The notes under the pieces are model-generated. The model ran no database searches, was not told the DNA's origin, and saw nothing but the letters and a program-made list of their open reading frames with translations. Shown piece after piece: positions 1-8,094 of a stretch of 64,000 bases of DNA. Numbering within the stretch: position 1 is the first letter of the stretch; each line of letters begins with the position of its first letter. The stretch lies in assembly GCF_021405525.1 (NCBI RefSeq), contig NZ_JAGQAG010000004.1, positions 277,882 to 341,881 of the forward strand, given 5' to 3'. The position numbers and the translations under genes were made by a program. The DNA is from Ruegeria pomeroyi (GTDB lineage: Bacteria > Pseudomonadota > Alphaproteobacteria > Rhodobacterales > Rhodobacteraceae).

Positions 1-2
1 CT

Positions 3-446
3 CGCTACGTCCGGCAATCGCGGGAAAAACCCGGGATCGCACGGCAGCCCGTTCAACGGGCCGAGATGTCGGCGCACCGGCTGTCAGGCACAGCGCTGGT
101 TGTCGAAGACAACATGATCATCGCCATGGATGCCGTCGATATGCTGTCTCATCTGGGGGCAGATTCGGTCGCGACCGCCAGCCGCGTTGCCGAGGGATTG
201 AAGATCCTTGAACAGGGGAACATCACTTTCGTTCTTGCCGACTTGAACCTGGGCAGCGAGATGTCGTTGCCCGTGGTTGAAAAATGTCACGAGTTGGGAA
301 TACCGGTCGTTCTGGCCACCGGTTATGATGAGGCCGATGATCTGATCGGTCGCTTCCCTGGCATTGCCGTGCTGAAGAAGCCCTACACGACCGAACAATT
401 GAGTAATGCGCTGGCCGCGCTTTTGCCAGCCGAGAGCCAAGACTGA
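3..446 (+). CDS. Response regulator receiver domain, C-terminal part of a protein that starts before the window
   Basis: Receiver (CheY-like) domain that would accept a phosphoryl group from a histidine kinase. An ATG lies at 66, but the frame is open without a stop to the window edge, so this is more likely the C-terminal receiver of a longer protein such as a hybrid kinase than a stand-alone 126-aa regulator. Counting from that ATG, the acidic pocket is at E14-D15, the likely phospho-acceptor is D59 (VLADLNLG), and the conserved Lys-Pro is K105 (LKKPYT). No output domain follows; the protein ends after the receiver fold. A strong hairpin lies just downstream. Its neighbours on the other strand belong to the general stress response cluster, but a link is inference only. 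Confidence 0.8.
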   Translation, partial: RYVRQSREKPGIARQPVQRAEMSAHRLSGTALVVEDNMIIAMDAVDMLSHLGADSVATASRVAEGLKILEQGNITFVLADLNLGSEMSLPVVEKCHELGIPVVLATGYDEADDLIGRFPGIAVLKKPYTTEQLSNALAALLPAESQD

Positions 447-490
447 CTCACAGGTTGGGGCCGTTGTAAAAAGAGCTTGGGTAAATCGAG

Positions 491-520
491 ATGGCCCGCC
501 GGATTGATCCGGCGGGCCAT
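491..520. terminator. Bidirectional hairpin terminator between convergent genes
   Basis: A perfect 12-bp inverted repeat (ATGGCCCGCCGG / CCGGCGGGCCAT) with a 6-nt loop lies between the receiver gene on the plus strand and the GSP26-like gene on the minus strand. A TTTT run follows on the plus strand at 527-530. The position between convergent stops supports a shared terminator. Confidence 0.75.
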
Positions 521-542
521 TTGGGCTTTTGTGGGGTGTCAC

Positions 543-1058
543 TCAGGCGACATCCCGAAAGTTGATCACCCGGTGAATGCCGACATCGGGCTCGCTCACA
601 TCGTCGCGCATCGCGGCGTTGATCAGCTTGAGCCCCACCAGGATCGGGTTGGACTCCGAGGCCCAGATTGCCGCCTCGCGCGGGGTCAGTTGTAACAAGG
701 TGATCTTTGGATCTTCGCGACCCTTCTCAAACCACGCGGCAACCGGAGCGCTCCACAGGCTGTCGAGCTTTTCGTCACTTTCATAGACAACCATCGGTCC
801 CTTGATCGAGGCGTGATAGTCGCCTTTTTGGGACTGATAGACAAAGGTTGCCTCAGCCCCCAATCCGACGGCGCCAACCAGATCCGTTTCCGCAGAGGTG
901 ATAAACCAGATCGCACCGCTTTCGGGATCGGCAAAATGGCTCATCGGTTGCGGATGCTGGGCGCTGTCATCGACGAACAGCATTCCGGTGCGAGTGTCTT
1001 CAAGACGGCGCCACAGCTGCGCGGCGGCTTCCGCCTCGGTCTCGGGTCTGCGCACCAT
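543..1058 (-). CDS. Pyridoxamine 5'-phosphate oxidase-like general stress protein (GSP26 family)
   Basis: 171-aa split-barrel flavin-binding type protein of the general stress protein 26 family; these bind FMN or related cofactors and their substrates are mostly unknown. Recognisable are the N-terminal helix (AAAQLWRRLEDTRTGML), the strand pair ending in HFADPESGAIWFIT, and the central KGDYHASIKG stretch. The frame extends further upstream to 1178, but that would run through csbD. The ATG at 1058 sits right after the csbD stop, so I use it. It forms an operon with csbD under the EcfG-type promoter at 1312-1336, which fits a stress role. Confidence 0.85.
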   Translation of the reverse strand: MVRRPETEAEAAAQLWRRLEDTRTGMLFVDDSAQHPQPMSHFADPESGAIWFITSAETDLVGAVGLGAEATFVYQSQKGDYHASIKGPMVVYESDEKLDSLWSAPVAAWFEKGREDPKITLLQLTPREAAIWASESNPILVGLKLINAAMRDDVSEPDVGIHRVINFRDVA

Positions 1059-1059
1059 C

Positions 1060-1257
1060 TCAGATGCTCTCAAGAAAGCGGTCAACGGTGCTGCGCACTT
1101 CATCCTTGGTCTTGCCCAAGCGCTGCTGCAACAGCCCTTCGAGCTGTTCGCGTTTGCCTTTGGCCTGTTCAAGCTCATCGTCGGTCAGCTCTCCATAAGC
1201 CTCGCGCAGACGGCCTTTCAACTCGGTCCATTTTCCGGTGAAACGGTCTTCGTCCAT
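1060..1257 (-). CDS. CsbD family stress protein
   Basis: 65-aa acidic, helical protein with the CsbD pattern: an N-terminal W-x-ELKGRLREAYGELTDDEL block followed by a charged helix (KGKREQLEGLLQQRLGKTKDEV). CsbD-like proteins accumulate under stress in many bacteria and are typical members of sigma-B or EcfG regulons; the molecular role is not established. First gene of a two-gene operon, 1 bp before the GSP26-like gene. A perfect GGAAC-N16-CGTT promoter lies about 55 bp upstream. Confidence 0.92.
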   Translation of the reverse strand: MDEDRFTGKWTELKGRLREAYGELTDDELEQAKGKREQLEGLLQQRLGKTKDEVRSTVDRFLESI

Positions 1258-1311
1258 GTCTTTTCTCCTTCAGAGCTAAGGGTGCGCGCCGCGCTGCGGC
1301 GTCATCGAGTC

Positions 1312-1336
1312 AACGCCGCAAACAGGGTACGGTTCC
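1312..1336 (-). promoter_or_regulatory. EcfG-type promoter of csbD operon
   Basis: Read on the minus strand: GGAAC (1336-1332), 16-nt spacer, CGTT (1315-1312). This matches the known alphaproteobacterial EcfG consensus GGAAC-N16/17-CGTT exactly. It lies 54 bp before the csbD start. Confidence 0.8.
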
Positions 1337-1438
1337 ATGGTCAGGCGGTGTTTTCGACCGCGCGCGGAGAACACTGTCACGGCCATAAGTCAGAAGCCGA
1401 TTTGCGGCCAATCGATCACCGAGCGCTCTGGTCGGGCT

Positions 1439-2884
1439 CTATACGATATCCTCGGTCACGCCGGGCAGCTCTTGTTCCACATCCGCGTTCCTGTCCAACG
1501 CAAAGGGAACCAGATAACCGGTCCGGTTCTTCGGCAACCGGGAACCATTGAGGGTGATCTCTCTTTTCCACCAATCAAAGGACCGGCGGCAATCCATCGC
1601 TTCGGGCGTGAGCGGATCGAACCACCAATGCTGAAGCAGTTTCCGACGTGCTTGGGCAAGAATGGCGGGGTCGCTGGCCGCAACGGCCAGTTCCGTATCC
1701 CACCGCATCGACCGCCCATTGAGATTGGCAGACCCGATCAGAACATAGTTGTCGTCGACCACCAGAACCTTGTTATGGACATGGATGAGAGGCGATCCGG
1801 CGAGGGTCGCGCGGGTTTCGCGCGCAGCCATCACTGGTCGAACAGGCGCCGCTAGCAGCAGGCGCGCGCCGAACCCTTGACGAAGGGTACTCAAGGCAGC
1901 ACGTGCGCGCGCCATGCCGAAGCGCACATCCAGGCCCTTGTTTTTCTCATACGCCAGCTCCTGTGGCGTCCCTGGCAGGACAATCACGGCGCGCAGGTCG
2001 GCATTGCGGATGGCCGCCTCGGCCAGCCCGTCCGCAATCCGGTTGGAGCGGAGAAATTGCGTTTCGATATGAACCATATGTCTTGCCCTGCGGAAGGCCG
2101 AAAGATGCGCTTCTTCGATTTCGCTAAGCACGGTGCGCGGCGACAGAAACGGCAGTTGCAGGCGGCGTGGCGCGGACAGCGTACGCAACAGATGCGGGGC
2201 ATCCGAGGGCGCTTGCCGACCAGCGGTAACCGCATCGAGGTTTTCCAGATGCACTCGGGCCTCGCGGGCCGCTGGCCCGCGGACCAACACCTGTACGTCC
2301 GACCAGGAAAGACGCGCCGGCAACGTATGATCGCAGGTATCATAGCGGCGATCGTTGAGATCAAGACCGCCAATATAGAGCAGCTCATCATCCACCACGG
2401 CCACCTTCTGGTGATGAGAGACCGGGTGCAATGGCGGCAGGGAGAATGCGGGACGATCCCTGAGCGCGGGGTCGCGCCGCCGTCGGCGAAGCACCGCAGG
2501 GGCAAGCAGCACGCGGGGCAGAAACCCCGCCTGGGCCGGATGCAGATGCATCCGCACCCGCAATCGAGACGCATCCGCGCCGGTGGCCAAAGCCAGCGCC
2601 GCCCCCTGTTCAACCGTCTTTTCGGACATCGCATGCAAGTCCGCCGCCATGTCGGGGTCGAAATCGCTAACCGTCAGGTCGATGCGAACCCCCTTGGCAA
2701 TCGCATGGGCGAGCAGATCGAACCAGGTGTCGCCAATTGCCCGCGCCTCTTGACTGCGCAAGCGGGTGTCCATGTCGAAAATGCGAAATCCGGCAGTCAC
2801 ATGCGAGCGCGCCTGAAGAACCGCCCGTTCAAAGGCGGGAAAGGCTTCTTCAGCCGTTACCAAAACGGTAAAGTCCGATGGCAT
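1439..2884 (-). CDS. Phospholipase D family protein (cardiolipin synthase-like)
   Basis: 481-aa protein with two HKD phosphodiesterase motifs: H158-x-K160-x4-D165, followed by IGGLDLN, and H370-x-K372-x4-D377, followed by IGSANLNGRS. The two motifs together form the active site of the PLD superfamily, which includes phospholipase D and cardiolipin synthase. There is no N-terminal membrane segment, unlike classical Cls enzymes, so a soluble phospholipase or phosphatidyltransferase is more likely. The start lies 9 bp after the histidine kinase stop, so the two genes form an operon driven by the EcfG-type promoter at 4687-4711. That suggests membrane lipid remodelling during stress (inference). 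Confidence 0.88.
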   Translation of the reverse strand: MPSDFTVLVTAEEAFPAFERAVLQARSHVTAGFRIFDMDTRLRSQEARAIGDTWFDLLAHAIAKGVRIDLTVSDFDPDMAADLHAMSEKTVEQGAALALATGADASRLRVRMHLHPAQAGFLPRVLLAPAVLRRRRRDPALRDRPAFSLPPLHPVSHHQKVAVVDDELLYIGGLDLNDRRYDTCDHTLPARLSWSDVQVLVRGPAAREARVHLENLDAVTAGRQAPSDAPHLLRTLSAPRRLQLPFLSPRTVLSEIEEAHLSAFRRARHMVHIETQFLRSNRIADGLAEAAIRNADLRAVIVLPGTPQELAYEKNKGLDVRFGMARARAALSTLRQGFGARLLLAAPVRPVMAARETRATLAGSPLIHVHNKVLVVDDNYVLIGSANLNGRSMRWDTELAVAASDPAILAQARRKLLQHWWFDPLTPEAMDCRRSFDWWKREITLNGSRLPKNRTGYLVPFALDRNADVEQELPGVTEDIV

Positions 2885-2893
2885 CGCAGCCCC

Positions 2894-4567
2894 TCAACCG
2901 GCGAATTCGTTGCGCGAAAACTCCACTCTGGCAACATAACGCGCATCTTCGATTCCGGTTTCGCCTTTGCCGCCCAACTGACGAATAAAGGCGTTGATCA
3001 GCATCTTGCCAACGCCGTCATCGTCGCCAGAAGGCATGGAGTCGGATTGTACAATCAGACGTACCTGATCCTGATCCAGCCTGCGCAGCTCAACCTTGAT
3101 TTGCGGCGCACCAGCGCTGTCATCCCCCAGAACTTCGGTCAACAGTTCGGCGACCAGCAACGAGAGCGGGATCGCCTGGTCAGGCAACAGATCGACCGTT
3201 GCCAGCTCTGTCAAGATGACGGGTTTCGAACTCTGATCATAGCTGCTTTGCAGATCCACGATAACGGCCTTGACCAGTTCCGCTGCATCGACCGTAGCGG
3301 TGTTTGGCGTATTGAACAACGAGCGGTGCAGAACCGCCAGCCCGCGCACACGCTTGTTCAACCCGCTCAGGATGTGGCGGACCTCGGTCGAGGTCGTCTT
3401 GCGCAACTGCATGTTCACCAGCGACGCGATATGCTGAAGGTTGTTTTTCACCCGGTGATGCACTTCGCGCAGCAGGACTTCCTTGTCTTTCAGATCCTGT
3501 TCCCGCCGCACCTCTGCCTCGGACAACAGGATCGCCATCCGGTTGAAGGCCCTCTGGGCCTCTTCCATCTCGATCGGCGGGTTTTTCATGGCGAGCGGCG
3601 TGCTGTCCCGTTCGCCCAGAGCATACCGGCGCATTGCAGATCTGAGTTCGGCGACATGGTTGGTAACCACCCAGCGCATCCCGAACAGCGCAACACCCAG
3701 CCCCGCTGCCCACATCAGCAAGGGGAACAACACCGCCATCGTATCTTGAAGCCGCGATTTCGCTGTCGGCAGGACGGACACCGGCCAGCTTCCAACCAGA
3801 AAGAGCGCATTCTCTATCATTGGAACAATGGCGTAGAACCGATCCTCGTCATTCCAGCTCGATGCAACGAATGTCTGGTTCATGCGACCGGGAAGATAGG
3901 TCAGCGGAACGTCGTCGGGAAGATATCGGACGGCCTCAGTCAGCTCGGTATTTGCCGATACGATCTCACCCTCAAGGTTGATGGACGCAAGCGTCAGACC
4001 CTCTTCGTTTTCGGGGCTCCGCATTGCGGACCTCGTCCTGTAAGGCGGGATGGAAAGCAACAGGACGGAATCGACCTTGTCGTCCTGCAAGATCGGTCGT
4101 GACACAACGACAACGAAACGCCCTGGCAAATCCTTGGCGGGCAACAGGCTGACAAAAGGCTCGCGCCTTTCCAGTATTTCGAAAAAACTCGCGCCTTTGG
4201 AGAAATCCACCGCCTCGAAGGTGGACCTGCATCGTGCGTTGCCTTCCGCGTCCTTCAGCACGGCGGCACTGACCAGCGGGTGCTCTGCCACCAGCGCGTC
4301 CAATGCGGCGGTACAGCGCGACGGATCGATCTCGGCCATCACCGCTGCCACACCTTCGGCCGCGCCCAAGGCGGTCTTGATCAGCTCGCGCTGCTTGGAT
4401 GCAGCGGCCACCGTCCGCGCCATCAAAGCCGAGGAGGAAAGTGTTCGCGCATCTTCGACAACAACACGGGTCTGATAAACTGCGATCAACCCCAGCGGCA
4501 GCATCGCCAGGGTCATCAACGCAGCAATTCTTGCGAAGATCGTTTTGAAGAAACGTTTCGTTACCAT
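2894..4567 (-). CDS. Membrane sensor histidine kinase, HisKA_2 type, with degenerate ATPase domain
   Basis: 557-aa inner-membrane kinase: TM1 at about residues 8-28, a roughly 250-residue periplasmic Cache-like region, TM2 (FPLLMWAAGLGVALFGMRW), a HAMP-like linker, then a HisKA_2 phospho-acceptor box (VHHRVKNNLQH, near residue 367). The following ATPase region is abnormal. The N-box reads LLVAELLTEVLGDD where the family has NELVTNAxKH, so both conserved Asn are missing, and the G-box is weak (DDDGVGKML). The frame opens at 4726, but that is upstream of the promoter, so the ATG at 4567 is chosen. HisKA_2/HWE kinases commonly feed PhyR, which lies 7 kb away; the link is inference. Confidence 0.82.
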   Translation of the reverse strand: MVTKRFFKTIFARIAALMTLAMLPLGLIAVYQTRVVVEDARTLSSSALMARTVAAASKQRELIKTALGAAEGVAAVMAEIDPSRCTAALDALVAEHPLVSAAVLKDAEGNARCRSTFEAVDFSKGASFFEILERREPFVSLLPAKDLPGRFVVVVSRPILQDDKVDSVLLLSIPPYRTRSAMRSPENEEGLTLASINLEGEIVSANTELTEAVRYLPDDVPLTYLPGRMNQTFVASSWNDEDRFYAIVPMIENALFLVGSWPVSVLPTAKSRLQDTMAVLFPLLMWAAGLGVALFGMRWVVTNHVAELRSAMRRYALGERDSTPLAMKNPPIEMEEAQRAFNRMAILLSEAEVRREQDLKDKEVLLREVHHRVKNNLQHIASLVNMQLRKTTSTEVRHILSGLNKRVRGLAVLHRSLFNTPNTATVDAAELVKAVIVDLQSSYDQSSKPVILTELATVDLLPDQAIPLSLLVAELLTEVLGDDSAGAPQIKVELRRLDQDQVRLIVQSDSMPSGDDDGVGKMLINAFIRQLGGKGETGIEDARYVARVEFSRNEFAG

Positions 4568-4686
4568 ATGTTTGTGTTTCGTCGTTCCTGCGCGTGCCTT
4601 GTCCGCTGAAACTAGCGGAATCGAGGGAGCGCCGCAAAGACTACGGCGTAGTGTTTCCGGTTTGCGGCCTCCGACCGCTTGGTTGA

Positions 4687-4711
4687 AACGCATGACAACG
4701 GCTGTGGTTCC
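4687..4711 (-). promoter_or_regulatory. EcfG-type promoter of kinase-PLD operon
   Basis: Minus strand: GGAAC (4711-4707), 16-nt spacer, CGTT (4690-4687). Exact match to the EcfG consensus. Its position excludes the upstream in-frame starts of the kinase at 4726 and 4693 and supports the ATG at 4567. Confidence 0.78.
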
Positions 4712-4768
4712 ACCAAAAAAACACACACTCCCATTTTTTGCCCGATTGCGTCCGGCGAGTGACGGATA

Positions 4769-5152
4769 TCAGGACACGCAGAGACGCGAACGCTCGAGCG
4801 AGTCCATGATCGCGTCCAGGTGGGGTGTGTCGAACGGGCGGCTCAACATCAGCAGTCTCTGATACTCCGGCTCGGTTGTATCACCGTTTACAAGAACGAC
4901 TGGCCAGCCTCGTACCAAGGCGGCGTCGAGCCAACTCCGCGCGCCCGTTTGGGTGATCTTAAAGCCAAAGAAAATCAGCTGCGGCGGTTTTGCTGTCTCG
5001 TCTTTTGGCGACACGATCCCGTCCAGTTGAAGTTCCGAAATGACAGTCTGATAGCCCCGTCTCAGCAAGTAATCGCTGATATCCGCTGCCTCCATGGCAT
5101 TCGGGGTCAAGATCAGAATGGGTTGGGCGGCCCGTTCGGCTGTGGTGCTCAT
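4769..5152 (-). CDS. Receiver-like protein lacking the phospho-acceptor (pseudo-receiver)
   Basis: 127-aa protein with the strand-helix rhythm of a receiver domain (PILILTPNAMEAADISDYLLRRGY ... LIFFGFKI ... WPVVLVNGD ... LSRPFDTPHL). The expected Asp at the end of strand 3 is absent (LIFFGFK), the N-terminal acidic pair is replaced by TPNA, and the conserved Lys-Pro has become Arg-Pro. It probably cannot be phosphorylated in the usual way. The start at 5152 has a good GAGGAAA ribosome site; the longer frame to 5188 does not. It lies upstream of, and on the same strand as, the histidine kinase. No EcfG-type promoter was found before it. Confidence 0.65.
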   Translation of the reverse strand: MSTTAERAAQPILILTPNAMEAADISDYLLRRGYQTVISELQLDGIVSPKDETAKPPQLIFFGFKITQTGARSWLDAALVRGWPVVLVNGDTTEPEYQRLLMLSRPFDTPHLDAIMDSLERSRLCVS

Positions 5153-5344
5153 CAGGTTTCCTCGTAGTTTGAGAGGCAGGTGGTGCACCGCAATCGCGTA
5201 AACCGCATTAATCTATGACATATCAAGACATAGAAATTTGCCACCTCCGGGCCTTGGGCGGGCCAGTTCAGGCGTCGACACCCATCGGCCAGCGCATCAA
5301 TTGCAAGTGTGAATGGTCAGCAGGCTGTCCCACCGACACTGACG

Positions 5345-6373
5345 CTAGGCCAGTGTTTGCAATGGCCCCCTTGCATGTGCGCCGGACTCGGCCGCAGGCT
5401 GCAACAGCACCCCGAGCCAAAGCAGCGCCGGCAAAGCGACAAAGGCGCCGATCGGCCCCCAGAGCCACAAGCCAAACACAATCGCCAGAAAGACGACCAG
5501 CGGGTTTACAGCCATGCGTTGTCCAACGACCAGGGGCGTGGCAAAATTGGCCTCGGCAAGGTTGATCGCGAAGAACAAAAGCGGCGGCAGAAACGCGTAA
5601 GCGCCATGGAATTGGACCATGCCGGCAATTGCCAGACCTACCGTGATGAGCAAAGGACCAAGATAAAGTACGAAGTTCAGCAAACCGGCCGCCAGACCCC
5701 AAAGCATCGCGTATTCGACGCCGAGTGCCATCATCACAACCGCGGTAACGACACCCAGCCCCGTGTTCACCAAAGTGATCGCCGCGAAATAGCTGGAAAC
5801 GATCTTGTCAGCTCTTTTCAGCCGGTTCTCCAACGCTCCCATTTGACGATAGAGATCGTTACGCGTCAGTGTGAAGAAAAAGAGCGTACCGACAAAGATG
5901 AACACCTGCGAGACAAAGCTGGGCGCCAGCCAGAGAGCGTCGCGAACCGACGGGATCGCGGTCTGAGGTTCCACCGCTTCGGCGCCGACGCTTTGCTCTA
6001 TTTCCTGGCTGATCGTTTCGATACCACGCAGCAGCTGTGACGCATGCTCTATGAATCCCATTGCGACGAATTTGATCCGCGGCAATTCCCGGATCAGCAC
6101 GTTCACGATCGGTTCGATCAACAACATGATGGTTGCGACGAACACGGTCGATAGCAACAGCAACGCCAAGGCGATCACCACCCGGGGTACACCATGGCGG
6201 GCCAACCGGTCGGCCAGTGGCGAAACAACCACGCCCAGGACAAGGGCGAAGCTCATTGGGGCCAAAATCTGCTGCGCCAGATGCAGGGACACGGTTATGC
6301 TGATGATCGTCAAAATCAACAGCATAACCCTGACACCTCGACCACTCAGGGTCGTATCGAGAAAACCACCCAT
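5345..6373 (-). CDS. AI-2E family transporter (PerM-like membrane protein)
   Basis: 342-aa polytopic inner-membrane protein with the family layout: two N-terminal TM segments (VMLLILTIISITVSLHLAQQILAPMSFALVLGVVVSPL), a central amphipathic coiled stretch (about residues 100-150), and a C-terminal block of five or more hydrophobic helices containing LAAGLLNFVLYLGPLL. The family exports small molecules or ions (AI-2 in E. coli TqsA, Na+/H+ in others); the substrate here cannot be told. Last gene of a four-gene unit with two DUF883/YqjD-like proteins and a holin-X-like protein, driven by the EcfG-type promoter at 8008-8033. It starts 5 bp after the preceding stop. Confidence 0.88.
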   Translation of the reverse strand: MGGFLDTTLSGRGVRVMLLILTIISITVSLHLAQQILAPMSFALVLGVVVSPLADRLARHGVPRVVIALALLLLSTVFVATIMLLIEPIVNVLIRELPRIKFVAMGFIEHASQLLRGIETISQEIEQSVGAEAVEPQTAIPSVRDALWLAPSFVSQVFIFVGTLFFFTLTRNDLYRQMGALENRLKRADKIVSSYFAAITLVNTGLGVVTAVVMMALGVEYAMLWGLAAGLLNFVLYLGPLLITVGLAIAGMVQFHGAYAFLPPLLFFAINLAEANFATPLVVGQRMAVNPLVVFLAIVFGLWLWGPIGAFVALPALLWLGVLLQPAAESGAHARGPLQTLA

Positions 6374-6378
6374 TGCGG

Positions 6379-7143
6379 TCAGCTGGGCACAGAGGCAGAC
6401 GCGGGGTCTGCGCCGACATCTCTTAGGCTCTTACCGGCCAGCCGGCCTACCTTCTCCATCTCATGGCGCAGAGCGGCCTCTGCGCGTTCGGCCAGTGCGT
6501 CGCGATGGGCTCCCAGAATCTCATCCTCGCGCCGTGTCGCAGGCAACATCGCCCCGATCAAGGCGCCCAGACCCAGCGCGATCGCACCGACTGCCAGCGG
6601 ATTTTGCGCATAGAAGCTGCGCGAACGGGCGGCGGCCTCGGCGGCATGGGCCTCGATCTTCTCTTGCGCGCTTAGGGCCGCCTGACGCGCCGCGATCACA
6701 CGCTTGCGCGCGCCTTCCGGCAAGGCGTCCAGCCCGGCATTCAGGGTCTCGCGCATCTTGCTGGCGCGGTAGGTCTCGGTGCTCATTCCGGTCATCTCCT
6801 TCTTGATGGTTGCGTCCGCCGCGGCCACACGCGCGTCGAAACCGACAAAGGCCGCGTCCGGGGAGACAGCGGTGCGGGCCGGTGGCGAAACCGGACTTTG
6901 TCGCCGACCCAGCTCGGCGGCCATCAACGCCACGCCAACTCCGGTCAAAACCAGGCCAGCGGGATTGCGGCGGGCAAATTTCACCACCTGATTTGTCATC
7001 TCGCCGCCATAGCTTTGTACTGTCGCAGACAGGTATTGCGACACGGCGCCGGGGGCGAGGCTGTTCGACAGGCACGACAGCGAGTTCGCAAACCGGCGTC
7101 GGTCGGCGTTCAGTTGGTCTTCGATCCGATCAGGAGCGGACAT
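6379..7143 (-). CDS. YqjD/DUF3618-like membrane-anchored protein
   Basis: 254-aa protein with two short hydrophobic anchors, each preceded by an amphipathic Ala-rich helix and the phrase FARRNPAGLVLTGVGVALMAAE or FYAQNPLAVGAIALGLGALIG. This A/Q-N-P-hydrophobic tail is the hallmark of the ElaB/YqjD/DUF883-DUF3618 group, inner-membrane proteins proposed to bind ribosomes or stress-related partners. Two copies of the anchor motif in one protein suggest an internal duplication. It overlaps the upstream holin-X-like gene by 14 nt, so the genes are translationally coupled. Function unknown beyond membrane association and likely stress regulation. Confidence 0.72.
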   Translation of the reverse strand: MSAPDRIEDQLNADRRRFANSLSCLSNSLAPGAVSQYLSATVQSYGGEMTNQVVKFARRNPAGLVLTGVGVALMAAELGRRQSPVSPPARTAVSPDAAFVGFDARVAAADATIKKEMTGMSTETYRASKMRETLNAGLDALPEGARKRVIAARQAALSAQEKIEAHAAEAAARSRSFYAQNPLAVGAIALGLGALIGAMLPATRREDEILGAHRDALAERAEAALRHEMEKVGRLAGKSLRDVGADPASASVPS

Positions 7144-7531
7144 GGGCTGCCTCCTTCATACTTTCGACATCACGTTTAAGATTGCGCATCGAGCGGGTCG
7201 GAAAGAGCGCCTTGCCGGTCACACGCGATTTCCCTGCGATCACAAGACAGGCCGCAATCGACAACATCGCCAGACCAACGACCAGCGCGGCGAGACCAGC
7301 CGAAAAACCGGCCGCCGCGATCCAGGCAACCAGCGCGGCCGCCAGTACATGGGTCGCGGTCAGCGCGAACACAGCGGCCACAGCAAACATGGTCAGCCCA
7401 ACGCCCGCGCGATTGGCATTCTCTTTCAACTCTGCCTTTACCAGCGCGACCTCGCTGCGAAGCAATGCGCCGAAACTCTGAAGTGTTTCGACGAAAAGAT
7501 CGGGAACCTGGCGCAAATCACGATGTTGCAT
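7130..7531 (-). CDS. Phage holin-X / YqjE-like membrane protein
   Basis: 133-aa protein: an N-terminal amphipathic helix (LFVETLQSFGALLRSEVALVKAELKENANRAG), then two TM segments (LTMFAVAAVFALTATHVLAAALVAWIAA and LAALVVGLAMLSIAACLVIAGK), then a basic tail. This is the layout of the actinobacterial holin-X / YqjE family, which usually sits next to YqjD-type genes, as it does here. It is not evidence of a prophage. It overlaps the genes on both sides by 14 nt. Confidence 0.8.
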   Translation of the reverse strand: MQHRDLRQVPDLFVETLQSFGALLRSEVALVKAELKENANRAGVGLTMFAVAAVFALTATHVLAAALVAWIAAAGFSAGLAALVVGLAMLSIAACLVIAGKSRVTGKALFPTRSMRNLKRDVESMKEAAHVRS

Positions 7532-7970
7532 ACGGTGTCTCCGAATTCATCTGTTTCAGAACGCCGCCCTTGGACTGGTTCGGGCTGTCCTCAGGGGTTG
7601 TTGCCTTGAAAAAGCGGGTGGCCGTAAAACCGGCAAGCGCGGCCGCGCCCAGAAACATCACCGGGTTTCTGCGGGCAAACCCGCTCACTTCGTTGATCGT
7701 GTCCTGGAAATCCAGGCTCCGCACGGAGTAGGCGATCTCTTCCAGGCGGCTCGCCACCATCTGCGCGGCTTGCGCCTGGATGCTATCGGGCAGAAACTGC
7801 CCGGCGGCGGCATGTGCCGCGTTTGCCGTCGCCTCGACCTCGCGCGCGGCGTGATCCTGTGCAGCCTCAGCGGTTTTCGACACTACGCCTGTGATCGCTT
7901 CCTTTGCTTGTTGGCCCAGGTCGGCGGCATGACGGCGCGCCTGCGTTTCCAGATCGGTATCTTGGGTCAT
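7518..7970 (-). CDS. DUF883/YqjD-like membrane-anchored stress protein
   Basis: 150-aa Ala- and Gln-rich helical protein with a single membrane anchor near the C-terminus (FARRNPVMFLGAAALAGFTATRFF), the same motif as in the 254-aa protein two genes downstream. First gene of the operon 7970 to 5345 (DUF883, holin-X, double-anchor protein, AI-2E transporter). It is preceded by a perfect GGAAC-N17-CGTT promoter ending 38 bp before the ATG. Confidence 0.78.
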   Translation of the reverse strand: MTQDTDLETQARRHAADLGQQAKEAITGVVSKTAEAAQDHAAREVEATANAAHAAAGQFLPDSIQAQAAQMVASRLEEIAYSVRSLDFQDTINEVSGFARRNPVMFLGAAALAGFTATRFFKATTPEDSPNQSKGGVLKQMNSETPYATS

Positions 7971-8007
7971 TTCGACTGCCTTTCTGCTATCCGGCTATTG
8001 GTTTCAA

Positions 8008-8033
8008 AACGCGCGGGAGGCCGGCTTGGTTCC
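8008..8033 (-). promoter_or_regulatory. EcfG-type promoter of DUF883/holin/AI-2E operon
   Basis: Minus strand: GGAAC (8033-8029), 17-nt spacer, CGTT (8011-8008), 37 bp before the ATG at 7970. Confidence 0.8.
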
Positions 8034-8040
8034 TTGCGAC

Positions 8041-8071
8041 AAAAGAAAATGGCCCAGAAAATCCGGGCCAT
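8041..8071 (-). terminator. Rho-independent terminator of the PLDc_N gene
   Basis: Minus strand: ATGGCCC, 9-nt loop, GGGCCAT (8071-8049), followed by ATTTTCTTTT. It lies 24 bp after the PLDc_N stop and separates that gene from the next EcfG-type promoter. Confidence 0.75.
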
Positions 8072-8094
8072 GATCCGCGTTCTGGGAAATGTCG

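Noticed and set aside
1877..4102. 741-residue open frame on the plus strand
   Set aside because: Antisense to the PLD and kinase genes, both of which have clear motifs.
7130..7531. Holin-X-like gene as a sign of a prophage
   Set aside because: The same family occurs in YqjD-YqjE-type stress operons; no phage genes are nearby.
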